Counted from the first letter of the stretch, positions 1 to 7,591 are shown. The stretch: DNA of 64,000 nt from GCA-2706205 sp964215955 (GCA_964215955.1 CAXPDR010000034.1:124001-188000); one strand, 5' to 3'. Program-made: numbers and translations. The notes: generated from the sequence alone by a model not told the origin.

Positions 1-1
1 A

Positions 2-616
2 CAGAGTGATCCTATCGTTCAAAAGTTGAAAAATAAAATTGAGGAGATTGAAAACATAACAGATAAAAAGTTTTTATTGGCACTTGTCCAAAATGATGAA
101 AAATCTATTGCTGGCTATCTAAAAGATCCTGAATCCATTCCTTGGGAAGCTGAAATTATGGGAAGCTATGCACCACATTTAAGTGTAAATATGGGAAAGT
201 TGGACTTATTAAAACAATTTGTCGCAATTAAACCAGATATTATTAATATGGAAGGAAAGTATAGAAAAAGAACACCAATTTTTTCTGCAGTAAAGCGTTG
301 CCATATGGAAGTTTTAGAATATTTAATTGAAAATAAGGTAGATATCAACCACAAAGATAATACAGGTATGACTCCTATTCTTTTTGCTGCTCAAAATAAA
401 TGCCTAGGGGGCGTCATATTATTGTCTTCTAATGGGGCAGATTTAGATGTTAAAGATAAATTAAATCAAGATATTTACTATTACTTAGGAAACAGATCTG
501 GCTTATCTTATTTACTAAGAAAGAAGCACGCAAAAAAACCACAAAGGGAACTTGCTTCTGAAAAAATTGAAGATTCTACTTTTGTAGGGCCAGTAAAACC
601 TCACGAGTCACTTTAG
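2..616 (+). CDS. Ankyrin-repeat protein, 5' end outside window
   Basis: The frame is open from the window edge and the first in-window start is only a TTG at 26, so the gene most likely begins upstream. The visible ~200 residues carry helix-turn-helix repeats of ankyrin type: TPIFSAVKRCHMEVLEYLIE and GMTPILFAAQNKCLGGVILL are two clear repeats, with a more divergent one before them. Ankyrin repeats mediate protein-protein contacts, and neither signal peptide nor membrane segment is visible. The last 41 bp overlap the 3' end of the convergent speB-like gene. Partner and function cannot be read from the sequence. Confidence 0.7.
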   Translation, partial: QSDPIVQKLKNKIEEIENITDKKFLLALVQNDEKSIAGYLKDPESIPWEAEIMGSYAPHLSVNMGKLDLLKQFVAIKPDIINMEGKYRKRTPIFSAVKRCHMEVLEYLIENKVDINHKDNTGMTPILFAAQNKCLGGVILLSSNGADLDVKDKLNQDIYYYLGNRSGLSYLLRKKHAKKPQRELASEKIEDSTFVGPVKPHESL

Positions 617-1463
617 AAGCAAATGCAGATGAGTTTCCTGTTGAGTCGATCATTGGAGCGAGCTCAACGATATCGGCTCCGACAAAGTTTTTGTCCTTTA
701 GAATTTTCATTAAACTTACAAAACTATGGAATGTCTCTCCACCAGCTTCTGGGGTACCAGTTCCTGGCATAAAAGCGGGATCAAAAAAGTCTAAGTCGAG
801 GGTTAAATATACAGGTCTGGTAGCACTAATTGAATTAACCTTTTCAAGTAAATCATTTAAAGAAGAGCACAGGGTGTTATGTTTTTTCATAAAATCAAAT
901 TCTTCTTTTTGACCTGACCTAATGCCGTACTGAAGAAGAATATTTTTTTCATCCATATGATCCCATACTCTTCGGATGATAGAAGCATGAGAGAATTTTT
1001 CTTCTAAATATCCATCACGAAGATCAGTGTGTGCATCAAGATGAATAAGTACTAAGTCCTCATATTGTTCTAGATAAAGCCTTATTGGACCATATGAAAT
1101 AGAGTGTTCTCCACCTAAGGTCAGAAGCTTTATTTGGTCATCTTTAAGTCTAAGATCTTTTGTCACACCATGAAAATAATCATTAGTAACTTTCCATTTA
1201 CTAGGATAGATAGGAAGATTTCCACAATCGATGATATTGTAATCTTTAATCGTTCTATCAAGATAGGGAGAGTATTCCTCTAATCCAAAACTAGCATCTC
1301 TAATGGCGTCAGGCCCAAATCTAGCTCCAGGTCTAAAACTTGTGGTTCCATCAAAGCAAAAACCAATAATGTGGGTACTATTTTTAAAGAATGCTTCTGC
1401 ATAATTAGTCGAAATGAATGGTTTCGCTTGTTCCATTTCACTGAGATCACAAATTTTATCCAT
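576..1463 (-). CDS. speB: Agmatinase / ureohydrolase family protein
   Basis: This 295-residue arginase/agmatinase-fold enzyme should hydrolyse a guanidino substrate, most likely agmatine to putrescine plus urea. The binuclear manganese ligands are all visible: GGEHS around 117-121, DAHTD at 143-147, a His near 159 and TLDLDFFDP (D223, D225) followed by the PGTGTPEAGG signature of agmatinases. Its start lies 2 bp after the stop of speE, so the two form one operon in which putrescine made here would feed the aminopropyl transfer by SpeE. Family membership is certain; agmatine as substrate is inferred from the motif and the speE link. Confidence 0.88.
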   Translation of the reverse strand: MDKICDLSEMEQAKPFISTNYAEAFFKNSTHIIGFCFDGTTSFRPGARFGPDAIRDASFGLEEYSPYLDRTIKDYNIIDCGNLPIYPSKWKVTNDYFHGVTKDLRLKDDQIKLLTLGGEHSISYGPIRLYLEQYEDLVLIHLDAHTDLRDGYLEEKFSHASIIRRVWDHMDEKNILLQYGIRSGQKEEFDFMKKHNTLCSSLNDLLEKVNSISATRPVYLTLDLDFFDPAFMPGTGTPEAGGETFHSFVSLMKILKDKNFVGADIVELAPMIDSTGNSSAFASKVTREVLLALQK

Positions 1464-1465
1464 GA

Positions 1466-2323
1466 TTAATTTTGTCCTATTTTGTTTTTGTGGAAATTGC
1501 TTATGGCAAAAGCTCCCTTATGCCAATCCATATTGTACCATTTTAAATCTTTCTCAATTCCAGACATTTGTTGTCTTTTTACTGGATTAATATGTGTTCC
1601 CAAATATTTTTTAGATGAAAAACCAAATGTCCAAAAAACGCCAGGATAAATAGACATTGGAGCTGTAAAGGATTGAACGAAAGGAAAAGACTTTCGCATA
1701 TTATTGTAGATGTTTTTAACTCCGTACTCATCAAGAAATGGATTTTCTGTTTGATTCATCATAATTCCATCTTCTGTAAGTGCATTGTAGACATCTGTAT
1801 AAAATTCAGATGTAAATAATCCAGATGCAAAGTCTTCTGGATCAGTAGAGTCGATAATAATCACATCGTACTCATTCTTCTTTGCTTTTATAAATGCGAA
1901 TCCATCTTGTGGTAATATATTAACTCTCTTATCTGAAAGAGCGGATGTACATTCAGGGAAGAACTTCTTTGAAACTTCAATAACTCTTTCATCTATTTCT
2001 ACTAAATCTATCTGTTCTATATCTTTATGTTTTGCAAACTCTCTGACAACACCACCATCGCCGCCACCTATGATAAGGACTTTTTTACACTTTCTTGAAA
2101 CCATATAAGGTATATGCGCCATTACTTCGTGGTAAACAAATTCGTCAAGTTCACTAACCATAGTTTTCCCATCAAGAAGTAAGAGTTTTCCGACAGCATC
2201 AGTTTCCACAACATCAATTTTTTGAAATTTAGATTGCTCTGAGTGTAGAACTTTTTTTACTTTCCAACCCATTGAAAAAGTATCGTGAAATGATCTTTCG
2301 TAAAACCAACCATTTTTTAACAT
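1466..2323 (-). CDS. speE: Spermidine synthase
   Basis: Transfers an aminopropyl group from decarboxylated S-adenosylmethionine to putrescine. At 285 residues it is the usual length. An N-terminal beta domain (WFYER..., LLLLDG) is followed by a Rossmann methyltransferase-like core with GGGDGG at 86-91 and the catalytic loop DSTDP at 158-162. It is the first gene of the speE-speB pair. Its start is preceded by an AAGGAG-type ribosome site. The 150-bp gap to the divergent hldD gene holds a perfect 20-bp inverted repeat that would lie in its leader or promoter. Confidence 0.93.
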   Translation of the reverse strand: MLKNGWFYERSFHDTFSMGWKVKKVLHSEQSKFQKIDVVETDAVGKLLLLDGKTMVSELDEFVYHEVMAHIPYMVSRKCKKVLIIGGGDGGVVREFAKHKDIEQIDLVEIDERVIEVSKKFFPECTSALSDKRVNILPQDGFAFIKAKKNEYDVIIIDSTDPEDFASGLFTSEFYTDVYNALTEDGIMMNQTENPFLDEYGVKNIYNNMRKSFPFVQSFTAPMSIYPGVFWTFGFSSKKYLGTHINPVKRQQMSGIEKDLKWYNMDWHKGAFAISNFHKNKIGQN

Positions 2324-2364
2324 ATAAACTCCTTATTATTTGCAATTTTTATCATATTTTAAAA

Positions 2365-2435
2365 GGTTCCAGCAACTATTTGGTATAGCTTTGTGTCAAC
2401 TTGACTCGTTGCTAAACCAAATAGTTGCTGGAACC
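2365..2435. repeat. Perfect 20-bp inverted repeat between speE and hldD
   Basis: Arms at 2365-2384 and 2416-2435 are exact reverse complements. After one mismatch the pairing continues for four more bases (TAGC/GCTA), giving a 25-position stem around a loop of about 21 nt. The loop contains TTGACA on the minus strand (rc of 2394-2399), a possible -35 box for speE. On the minus strand the stem is followed by TTTTAAAATA, so a leader attenuator is conceivable; on the plus strand no T-run follows. It sits between divergent genes and may be an operator or RNA structure. Confidence 0.8.
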
Positions 2436-2476
2436 ATCTGGAAGGTGATAATATAGAATAAATTTAGGAGATAAAT

Positions 2477-3469
2477 ATGTATATCGTAACTGGAGCTGCC
2501 GGTTTTATTGGAAGCTGTATTGTAAAAAAGTTAAATGATGAAGGAATAGAAAATATATTGGTTGTTGATCGTCTTGAAAGTGATCAACGATGGCTAAACC
2601 TTAGAGGTGTTAAATTCCAAGAGTTCGTTCATGCTGATGAGTTTATTCAACCTGATATTTTAGAGTCTGTTTTTGAAGAAGGAGTAACTCAAATTTATCA
2701 TATGGGGGCTTGCTCTACGACAACTGAAACTAATGTTGATTATTTTATGAAAAATAATGTTGAGTATTCTCAAATTCTCTATCGGTACTGTTCAGAATAT
2801 GATGTACCTATTTGTTATGCTTCCAGCGCTGCGACCTATGGTGATGGTGAGTTTGGCTTTGATGATAATGAAGATGAACTAGAAAAGCTTCAACCACTAA
2901 ATCCATACGGATGGTCTAAGCAACTAATGGATGAATGGGTGATTAAACAATTAAAGCGTCCCAAGAAATGGTATGGTGTAAAATTCTTTAATGTTTATGG
3001 AGCCAATGAGTACCATAAAGGTGGACAAAAATCAGTTGTTTGCCACGCCTTTAATCAGATAAATGAAAGTGGAAAAATGAAGCTTTTCAAGTCCTATAAA
3101 GATGGCTTTAAAGATGGTGAACAACTAAGAGATTTTGTTTATGTTAAAGACATTGTAAATGCAATGTATGAATTAATGTTTACCAATCACAAAGGTATAA
3201 ATGGAATTTATAATTTAGGAACTGGAAAGGCGAGAAGTTTTAAAGATTTGGTTGAGGCTACTTTTAAAGCAATGGATAAGGATGTTAATATTGAGTACAT
3301 TGATATGCCTGATAATTTAAAAAATCAATATCAGTATTATACTCAAGCTAATATGCAAAAACTTAATGATGCTCTTCCTGAGTTTAAGTTTCATTCACTT
3401 GAGGATGGAGTTAAAGATTATGTTCAAAATTACTTACTTCAAGATAATCCATTTATAAGGTCACGCTAA
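2477..3469 (+). CDS. hldD: ADP-L-glycero-D-manno-heptose 6-epimerase
   Basis: Converts ADP-D-glycero-beta-D-manno-heptose to the L-glycero epimer used in the lipopolysaccharide inner core, which implies a Gram-negative envelope with heptose. The 330-residue extended-SDR protein has the NAD(P)-binding TGAAGFIG at 5-12, the active-site Tyr/Lys pair YGWSK (Y144, K148) and the upstream Ser run CYASSAATYGDG. Its length matches the RfaD/HldD family. A ribosome site TTAGGAG precedes the ATG. The stop overlaps the next start by one base (TAATG), so the following FliG-like gene is translationally coupled. Confidence 0.94.
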   Translation: MYIVTGAAGFIGSCIVKKLNDEGIENILVVDRLESDQRWLNLRGVKFQEFVHADEFIQPDILESVFEEGVTQIYHMGACSTTTETNVDYFMKNNVEYSQILYRYCSEYDVPICYASSAATYGDGEFGFDDNEDELEKLQPLNPYGWSKQLMDEWVIKQLKRPKKWYGVKFFNVYGANEYHKGGQKSVVCHAFNQINESGKMKLFKSYKDGFKDGEQLRDFVYVKDIVNAMYELMFTNHKGINGIYNLGTGKARSFKDLVEATFKAMDKDVNIEYIDMPDNLKNQYQYYTQANMQKLNDALPEFKFHSLEDGVKDYVQNYLLQDNPFIRSR

Positions 3470-3891
3470 TGTTTAAAGGTGGGGTTAAAGAAGCTGCTAA
3501 AATGTTAATGGGTCTGGGGGCTCCAGCTCAAAAAAAACTTTTAGAGGAAATTCGAGCGAAAGATCCTCTAATGGCGCAGAAGTTAGAAAAAAACCTTATT
3601 TCAATGGATGATTTAAAATATTTAACCGCACCTATGCTAGTAAGTCTTTTAAGGGATATTCCCTTAGAGGAATTTGGACTTTCGTTAAGGACGGTAGATG
3701 AATCTATCGTTGAAAAACTTTTAGGAATGGTTTCAACTGGAATGAAACTAGATATTGAAGATGGGCTAAAAGGAAAGCCCAGAAAATTATCTGAAGTTGA
3801 AGAAGCTCAATCAAAGGTATTAGAACTCATTCGCAAAAAAATTGATCAAGGCCATATTTCTATTGGCCCTGATAGTGATGAGTATGTTTAA
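3469..3891 (+). CDS. Stand-alone FliG C-terminal-domain-like protein
   Basis: This 140-residue protein resembles the last third of the flagellar rotor protein FliG. It shows the armadillo-like helices (ISMDDLKYLTAPMLVSLLRD), the LSEVEEAQSKVLELIRKKID block that matches FliG's RLSQVENEQ...IVRRL helix, and a FliG-like end DSDEYV. The N-terminal and EHPQR-containing middle domains are absent. By hand alignment to E. coli FliG, the torque residues R281 and D289 fall on Gly, D288 is kept and R297 becomes Lys. It is coupled to hldD, with no flagellar gene nearby, so a role as adaptor or brake is open. Confidence 0.75.
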   Translation: MFKGGVKEAAKMLMGLGAPAQKKLLEEIRAKDPLMAQKLEKNLISMDDLKYLTAPMLVSLLRDIPLEEFGLSLRTVDESIVEKLLGMVSTGMKLDIEDGLKGKPRKLSEVEEAQSKVLELIRKKIDQGHISIGPDSDEYV

Positions 3892-4027
3892 TTAGATTTT
3901 TTGATATATGCAAGTTTCTAGCTGCTTTTCGACAACAATTTTTTCTAGGATATCTCTTAACTCATCAGAAAATAACCCTAAACTAACTTAAATAAATATT
4001 ACTTAATCTTACAAAGGGCCATTTTAA

Positions 4028-4062
4028 CAGTGGCAAAATGCACTTTTGACATTGTGGCACTG
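4028..4062. promoter_or_regulatory. Imperfect palindrome, candidate enhancer site for a sigma-54 activator
   Basis: Arms 4028-4040 (CAGTGGCAAAATG) and 4050-4062 (CATTGTGGCACTG) are complementary at 11 of 13 positions around a 9-nt spacer. The site lies about 55-90 bp upstream of the -24 element, a usual distance for a bacterial enhancer-binding protein site. This is read from sequence only. Confidence 0.45.
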
Positions 4063-4115
4063 AGTCTAAAGCTATCTTAAGCTGTATAAGTATTTGATTT
4101 TTTGAATTTTGATAA

Positions 4116-4132
4116 TTGGCATGGATCCTGCT
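4116..4132 (+). promoter_or_regulatory. Sigma-54 (-24/-12) promoter candidate
   Basis: TTGGCATGGATCCTGCT has GG at 4118-4119 and GC at 4130-4131 with exactly ten bases between, the invariant spacing of RpoN promoters, and matches TGGCAC-N5-TTGC at most positions. Transcription would start near 4143 and read into the dksA-family gene. Confidence 0.6.
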
Positions 4133-4300
4133 CTAGGTATGGCATCAAAGAGAACAGGAAGTTCACTTTGAAGTGCGGATAGGATGTTTGCACAGAAAAC
4201 AGAAACTTAGGAAGAAAGCCGGTAGAACAAAGGATTTGATCTACTAAATTAGGAAGATTTAAGGCAATTCAAAATTACATTTTTAAATAAGGAGTTTAGG

Positions 4301-4771
4301 ATGAACAAGGAAAGCAGACAGAAGTTTATGACATTATTTAATGAGATGTTAAGTGACAGACACGGTAGTGCTCAACTCCAAAAAGTTCTTCAACTCAATA
4401 CGAAAGGTGATGAGATTGATGTAACTAATGCACAAAAAGAACAAAATCTTAAAATGAGACTTGATCAAAGAAACATTCTTTTTCTTAAGAAAGTTGAGGA
4501 AGCCAAACAGAAAATTCTTGAAGGTACTTATGGTGAATGTGAAGACTGTGGTTCAGAAATTTCTCAAAAAAGACTTATGGCAAGGCCAACAGCTTCACTT
4601 TGTATTGACTGCCAAGAAGAAAAAGAAAGAAGCGAATTTGGAAATATAAATAAAAGAAGAGATCTATCTTCTAAAAAGTTTAATGAAGAAGAAAGTGATG
4701 ATCATATCATAAGACATACTAAATTTAATAAAGTTAAAGATATTGCATTTGAATCAGTTGTAGATTTATAA
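4301..4771 (+). CDS. DksA/TraR-family C4 zinc-finger protein
   Basis: A 156-residue DksA-like protein, expected to bind the RNA polymerase secondary channel and modulate initiation with (p)ppGpp. A helical, coiled-coil-prone N-terminus (residues 1-75) precedes a four-cysteine zinc site, C80-x2-C83 and C101-x2-C104, with the ISQKRLMARPTASLCIDC block typical of the family. Residues 110-156 form a charged tail. The start has an AAGGAG ribosome site. It is monocistronic and sits behind a sigma-54-like promoter. Whether it is the housekeeping DksA or a specialised paralogue cannot be told here. Confidence 0.85.
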   Translation: MNKESRQKFMTLFNEMLSDRHGSAQLQKVLQLNTKGDEIDVTNAQKEQNLKMRLDQRNILFLKKVEEAKQKILEGTYGECEDCGSEISQKRLMARPTASLCIDCQEEKERSEFGNINKRRDLSSKKFNEEESDDHIIRHTKFNKVKDIAFESVVDL

Positions 4772-4795
4772 GTGCGATTGTTGAAAGCGAGTGAG

Positions 4796-4824
4796 AAAAA
4801 GCAGGGGAAGGTTTAACTTCCCCC
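4796..4824 (-). terminator. Intrinsic terminator of htpG
   Basis: On the minus strand a GGGGAAG/CTTCCCC stem (arms 4817-4823 and 4804-4810, 6-nt loop) is followed by TGCTTTTT. It lies 8 bp past the htpG stop. Confidence 0.75.
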
Positions 4825-4831
4825 ATATGAA

Positions 4832-6757
4832 TTAAAGAGCTAGATTTGTAAGTTCAGACATTAAATCTTGTGATCTCGAAACAAAGGATTTTCTTTGTTC
4901 ATCGTTTAACCCTTCACCTGAAATAGCTGCAAGGTCTTGGATATGATAACAAAGCTTATCGGCAAGTTCCTTTTTATCAGCAGATTCAGATAATTTAAAA
5001 GCATTCTTAACTAATGCATGAGAAGGATTTAAAACTAAAGTCTTTTTCGTAGGCATCTCAAAATTAGACTGTCCCATTGATTTCGTCATTTGTTGGAATC
5101 TTTTCATAGATTCATCAACCTTGAAATAAGCTGCAGTTTTTGAATTTTTGAAATTTTTAATTTCTATTTCCATTTGAGCCGGATTTTTTTCATCCTTCTC
5201 TCCAACTAATAGCTTTGTAAACAAGTCTTTGATTTTTACGTCACTTTCTGATGTGTTTTCTGTTTCTAATACATCTTCAATTGCGTTATCTACTAATTGA
5301 AATTTATATTCTACATCGCCTTGTTTTTGCATTTCGACATGCTGAGTGAAATGAGGATCGATATAAGCATCAGTTGTGATCGCGTGGACACCCTCTTCTA
5401 AAAGTTGTGATCTTAAAGAGTCATCTGAAGCATGATCTTCAAAATAAACTACTTTTCCTTTCATTTTTTCTTTATGCTTTTCTGGAATAGAATCTGTGTA
5501 TTCAGATAAGCTTACATATTTGTTTTCAGAGTTTTTAAAGATAACTCTTTCTCTCATTTGTTCATCAAACTTAGGATCTGAAATAACACCATATTTAACA
5601 AAAAGTCCGATATCTTCCCAAACTGACTCGTATTTTTCTCTATCTTTTTTATAAAGTTTTTTAAGACTCTCAGCAACTTTCTTTACAATATAGTTTGAGA
5701 TTTTCTTGATGTTTGGATCACCTTGTAGAGCAGATCTTGAAACGTTAAGAGGTATATCTGTAGAGTCAATTGTACCTTTTAAAAGTGAAAGGAAATCAGG
5801 AATAACATTTTTAACATTATCAGAAACAAAAACTTGTTTACAGTAAAGTCTAATGTTTGAGTCGTTATTTGGTTTGTTAGGATTTAGTTTTGGAAAGAAT
5901 AAAATTCCTTGAAGTGTAAATGGATGATCAACATTTAAGTGTAACCAAAATAATGGTTCTGGATCCATTGGGAAAAGTTGCTTATAAAATTTAATATAAT
6001 CTTCATCTTTTAAAGTTGAAGGGTCTTTTTTCCAAAGCGGATTAGTATCATTAATAATATCGTCAGGAATTGGCTTTTTGTCCTCTTCTTTTTCTGCTTT
6101 AGCATTCTCTTCAGTTATTCTGGCTATTTCATTTAAGTCTTTTAAATGAATTGGGTAGGGAAGGAAGTCACAATAGTTTTTTATTGTTTCTCTTGTTTTC
6201 CATGAATCAAGAAATTCCTTACTCTCTTCGTTGATGAAAAGAGTGATTTCTGTTCCTACACTTTCTTTATCAGATTGTGAGAATTCATAATCCGTATCAC
6301 CTGCACAAGTCCATTTTGTTGCAACGGCCCCTTCGTTCATTGAAAGAGATTCGACTTCAACCTTATCAGCAACCATGAATGCTGAATAAAAACCTAAACC
6401 AAATTTACCGATAATATCAGATTTCTCTTCTCCTTCATCCTTCATTTTTTGAACAAATTCTTCTGCCCCAGAAAAGGCAAGTTGGGCAATATACTTTTCA
6501 ACTTCTTCCTCTGTCATTCCAAGACCGTTATCTTTGAAGGTAATCGTGCCTGCATTTTTATCAATTAATACTTCTACTTTTCCGGACTCTACTTCTTGGC
6601 CAGATGTTCTTGCTATCGTTGCTCTTTTTGTAATGGCATCACAACCATTTGAAACTAGCTCTCTAATAAAAATATCATGCTCTGAATAAAGCCATTTTTT
6701 AATAATTGGAAAAATATCAGTCGTGTTTACCGAGATGTGCCCTTTTCTTGTAGACAT
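4832..6757 (-). CDS. htpG: Molecular chaperone Hsp90
   Basis: ATP-dependent cytosolic chaperone of 641 residues, the usual bacterial length. The GHKL ATPase motifs are present: RELVSNGCDAI with the catalytic Glu and Asn near residue 36-40, DNGLGM, and GKFGLGFYSAFMVAD. The middle-domain catalytic Arg region (NVSRSALQGDP) and a C-terminal dimerisation domain follow. The MEEVD tail of cytosolic eukaryotic Hsp90 is absent, as expected. It is transcribed alone from a heat-shock-like promoter with an overlapping inverted repeat and ends at a clear terminator. Confidence 0.97.
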   Translation of the reverse strand: MSTRKGHISVNTTDIFPIIKKWLYSEHDIFIRELVSNGCDAITKRATIARTSGQEVESGKVEVLIDKNAGTITFKDNGLGMTEEEVEKYIAQLAFSGAEEFVQKMKDEGEEKSDIIGKFGLGFYSAFMVADKVEVESLSMNEGAVATKWTCAGDTDYEFSQSDKESVGTEITLFINEESKEFLDSWKTRETIKNYCDFLPYPIHLKDLNEIARITEENAKAEKEEDKKPIPDDIINDTNPLWKKDPSTLKDEDYIKFYKQLFPMDPEPLFWLHLNVDHPFTLQGILFFPKLNPNKPNNDSNIRLYCKQVFVSDNVKNVIPDFLSLLKGTIDSTDIPLNVSRSALQGDPNIKKISNYIVKKVAESLKKLYKKDREKYESVWEDIGLFVKYGVISDPKFDEQMRERVIFKNSENKYVSLSEYTDSIPEKHKEKMKGKVVYFEDHASDDSLRSQLLEEGVHAITTDAYIDPHFTQHVEMQKQGDVEYKFQLVDNAIEDVLETENTSESDVKIKDLFTKLLVGEKDEKNPAQMEIEIKNFKNSKTAAYFKVDESMKRFQQMTKSMGQSNFEMPTKKTLVLNPSHALVKNAFKLSESADKKELADKLCYHIQDLAAISGEGLNDEQRKSFVSRSQDLMSELTNLAL

Positions 6758-6808
6758 GTTAACTCCTTGTTATTCTTAATAATCTTTAAATTAAAACTAG
6801 ACAAAAAC

Positions 6809-6838
6809 AATATGGTTGCAATACCTTGAGAGTCAAGG
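6809..6838 (-). promoter_or_regulatory. htpG promoter overlapped by an inverted repeat
   Basis: On the minus strand TTGACT (rc of 6831-6836) and CATATT (rc of 6809-6814) are 16 bp apart. The same bases also read CTTGACT-N15-CCATATTG, close to a heat-shock sigma-32 promoter. A perfect repeat CCTTGA-N3-TCAAGG (6824-6838) covers the -35 box, as an operator would. Confidence 0.5.
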
Positions 6839-6853
6839 TTTTAAGGAAAAAAA

Positions 6854-7390
6854 ATGATTAATACAGAGATAAAAAAACATGAGTGGACTCGAATAAACTT
6901 AATTACGACTGGGGGCACAATCGAGAAAACCTATGATGAGTTTGATGGTACCCTCTATAATCGTGAAACAGTTATAAAAAGAAGAATTAATGACAGATTA
7001 AGGCTTCCTTATACGGAAATTGTTGTTCATTCGTTGATGACTATTGATTCATTAGATATGACTAATGAGCAAAGAGATGATATTTCCAAAAAAGTTGGTG
7101 AATTGGCAAAAGAGGGACACTCTATCGTGGTTTTACATGGAACTGATACCATGCAGGAAACAGCGGAATTGGTAGCAAAAAGTAATCATAAAATTGAAGT
7201 ACCTGTTATTTTTACGGGGGCGATGAAGCCGCTTGGATTTGAAGACTCTGACGCTCTTCAAAATGTCACCGAAGCTTTGATAGCTGCTCAATTAATAAAG
7301 CCTGGCTTTTATATTTCGTTTCACAATAAATTATTTAATGTTCCTGGAGTGAGAAAAAATAAAGAACTGCGTACCTTCGAGAAGTATTAG
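6854..7390 (+). CDS. Single-domain L-asparaginase-like amidohydrolase
   Basis: The 178-residue protein corresponds to the N-terminal domain of L-asparaginase, which hydrolyses asparagine to aspartate and ammonia. The nucleophile loop TTGGTIE (T22), the second triad HGTDTM (T97, D98) and the lysine of TGAMKP (K125) are all present. The C-terminal domain of the usual ~330-residue enzyme is missing. The frame stops cleanly, and a terminator follows with no coding remnant between. Short forms of this family exist, so this looks like a compact enzyme, not a broken gene. The ribosome site is AAGGAAAA. Substrate is unproven. Confidence 0.8.
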   Translation: MINTEIKKHEWTRINLITTGGTIEKTYDEFDGTLYNRETVIKRRINDRLRLPYTEIVVHSLMTIDSLDMTNEQRDDISKKVGELAKEGHSIVVLHGTDTMQETAELVAKSNHKIEVPVIFTGAMKPLGFEDSDALQNVTEALIAAQLIKPGFYISFHNKLFNVPGVRKNKELRTFEKY

Positions 7391-7421
7391 TTTAAAAATT
7401 ATAGCCATTTAAGTTTCAACT

Positions 7422-7449
7422 ATGCCCATAAAATATGGGCATTTTTTTT
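7422..7449 (+). terminator. Intrinsic terminator after the asparaginase-like gene
   Basis: ATGCCCATA/TATGGGCAT, a 9-bp perfect stem with an AAA loop, runs directly into eight T residues. Confidence 0.9.
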
Positions 7450-7565
7450 GAGCTTAAAACACAAATCACGTAATTTCAGCTAGTTAATTTAGGTGTTATC
7501 AGGCAATTAATGCTTGGGCTTATAATACTTAATTATCCGTAATCATTAGCCGAAAAGTTTTAGTG

Positions 7566-7589
7566 GATAGAGATAGAGATAGAGATAGA
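7566..7589 (+). repeat. Hexanucleotide tandem repeat GATAGA x4 at the ribosome site
   Basis: Four perfect GATAGA copies end two bases before the ATG of the lipoprotein gene and occupy the place of the Shine-Dalgarno sequence. No GGAG or AGGA is present otherwise. A -10-like TATAAT lies upstream at 7521-7526. Confidence 0.85.
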
Positions 7590-7591
7590 AA

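Larger units (their letters stand above)
3892..4300 (+). other. 409-bp intergenic leader region upstream of the dksA-family gene
   Basis: No credible ORF lies here. The region contains an imperfect 35-bp palindrome (4028-4062) and a sigma-54-like promoter (4116-4132). A predicted leader of roughly 155 nt then runs to the ATG at 4301, carrying a short CACTT/AAGTG hairpin near 4170. The leader is long enough to hold a regulatory RNA element, but no known riboswitch class could be matched by eye. Confidence 0.5.

Noticed and set aside
576..616. The 41-bp overlap of the ankyrin and speB-like genes as a sign of frameshift
   Set aside because: Both frames end with intact family-typical termini; several other convergent pairs in the window overlap at their 3' ends (16, 29, 11 and 4 bp), so dense packing explains it.
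4121..4171. 16-codon ORF starting ATGGATCCT in the dksA leader
   Set aside because: Its start lies inside the sigma-54 promoter element, before the predicted transcription start, and no ribosome site is present.
4143..4300. Cyclic-di-GMP (GEMM) riboswitch in the dksA leader
   Set aside because: Only short fragments such as GCCGGTAG look similar; the order and pairing of the GEMM core are not met.
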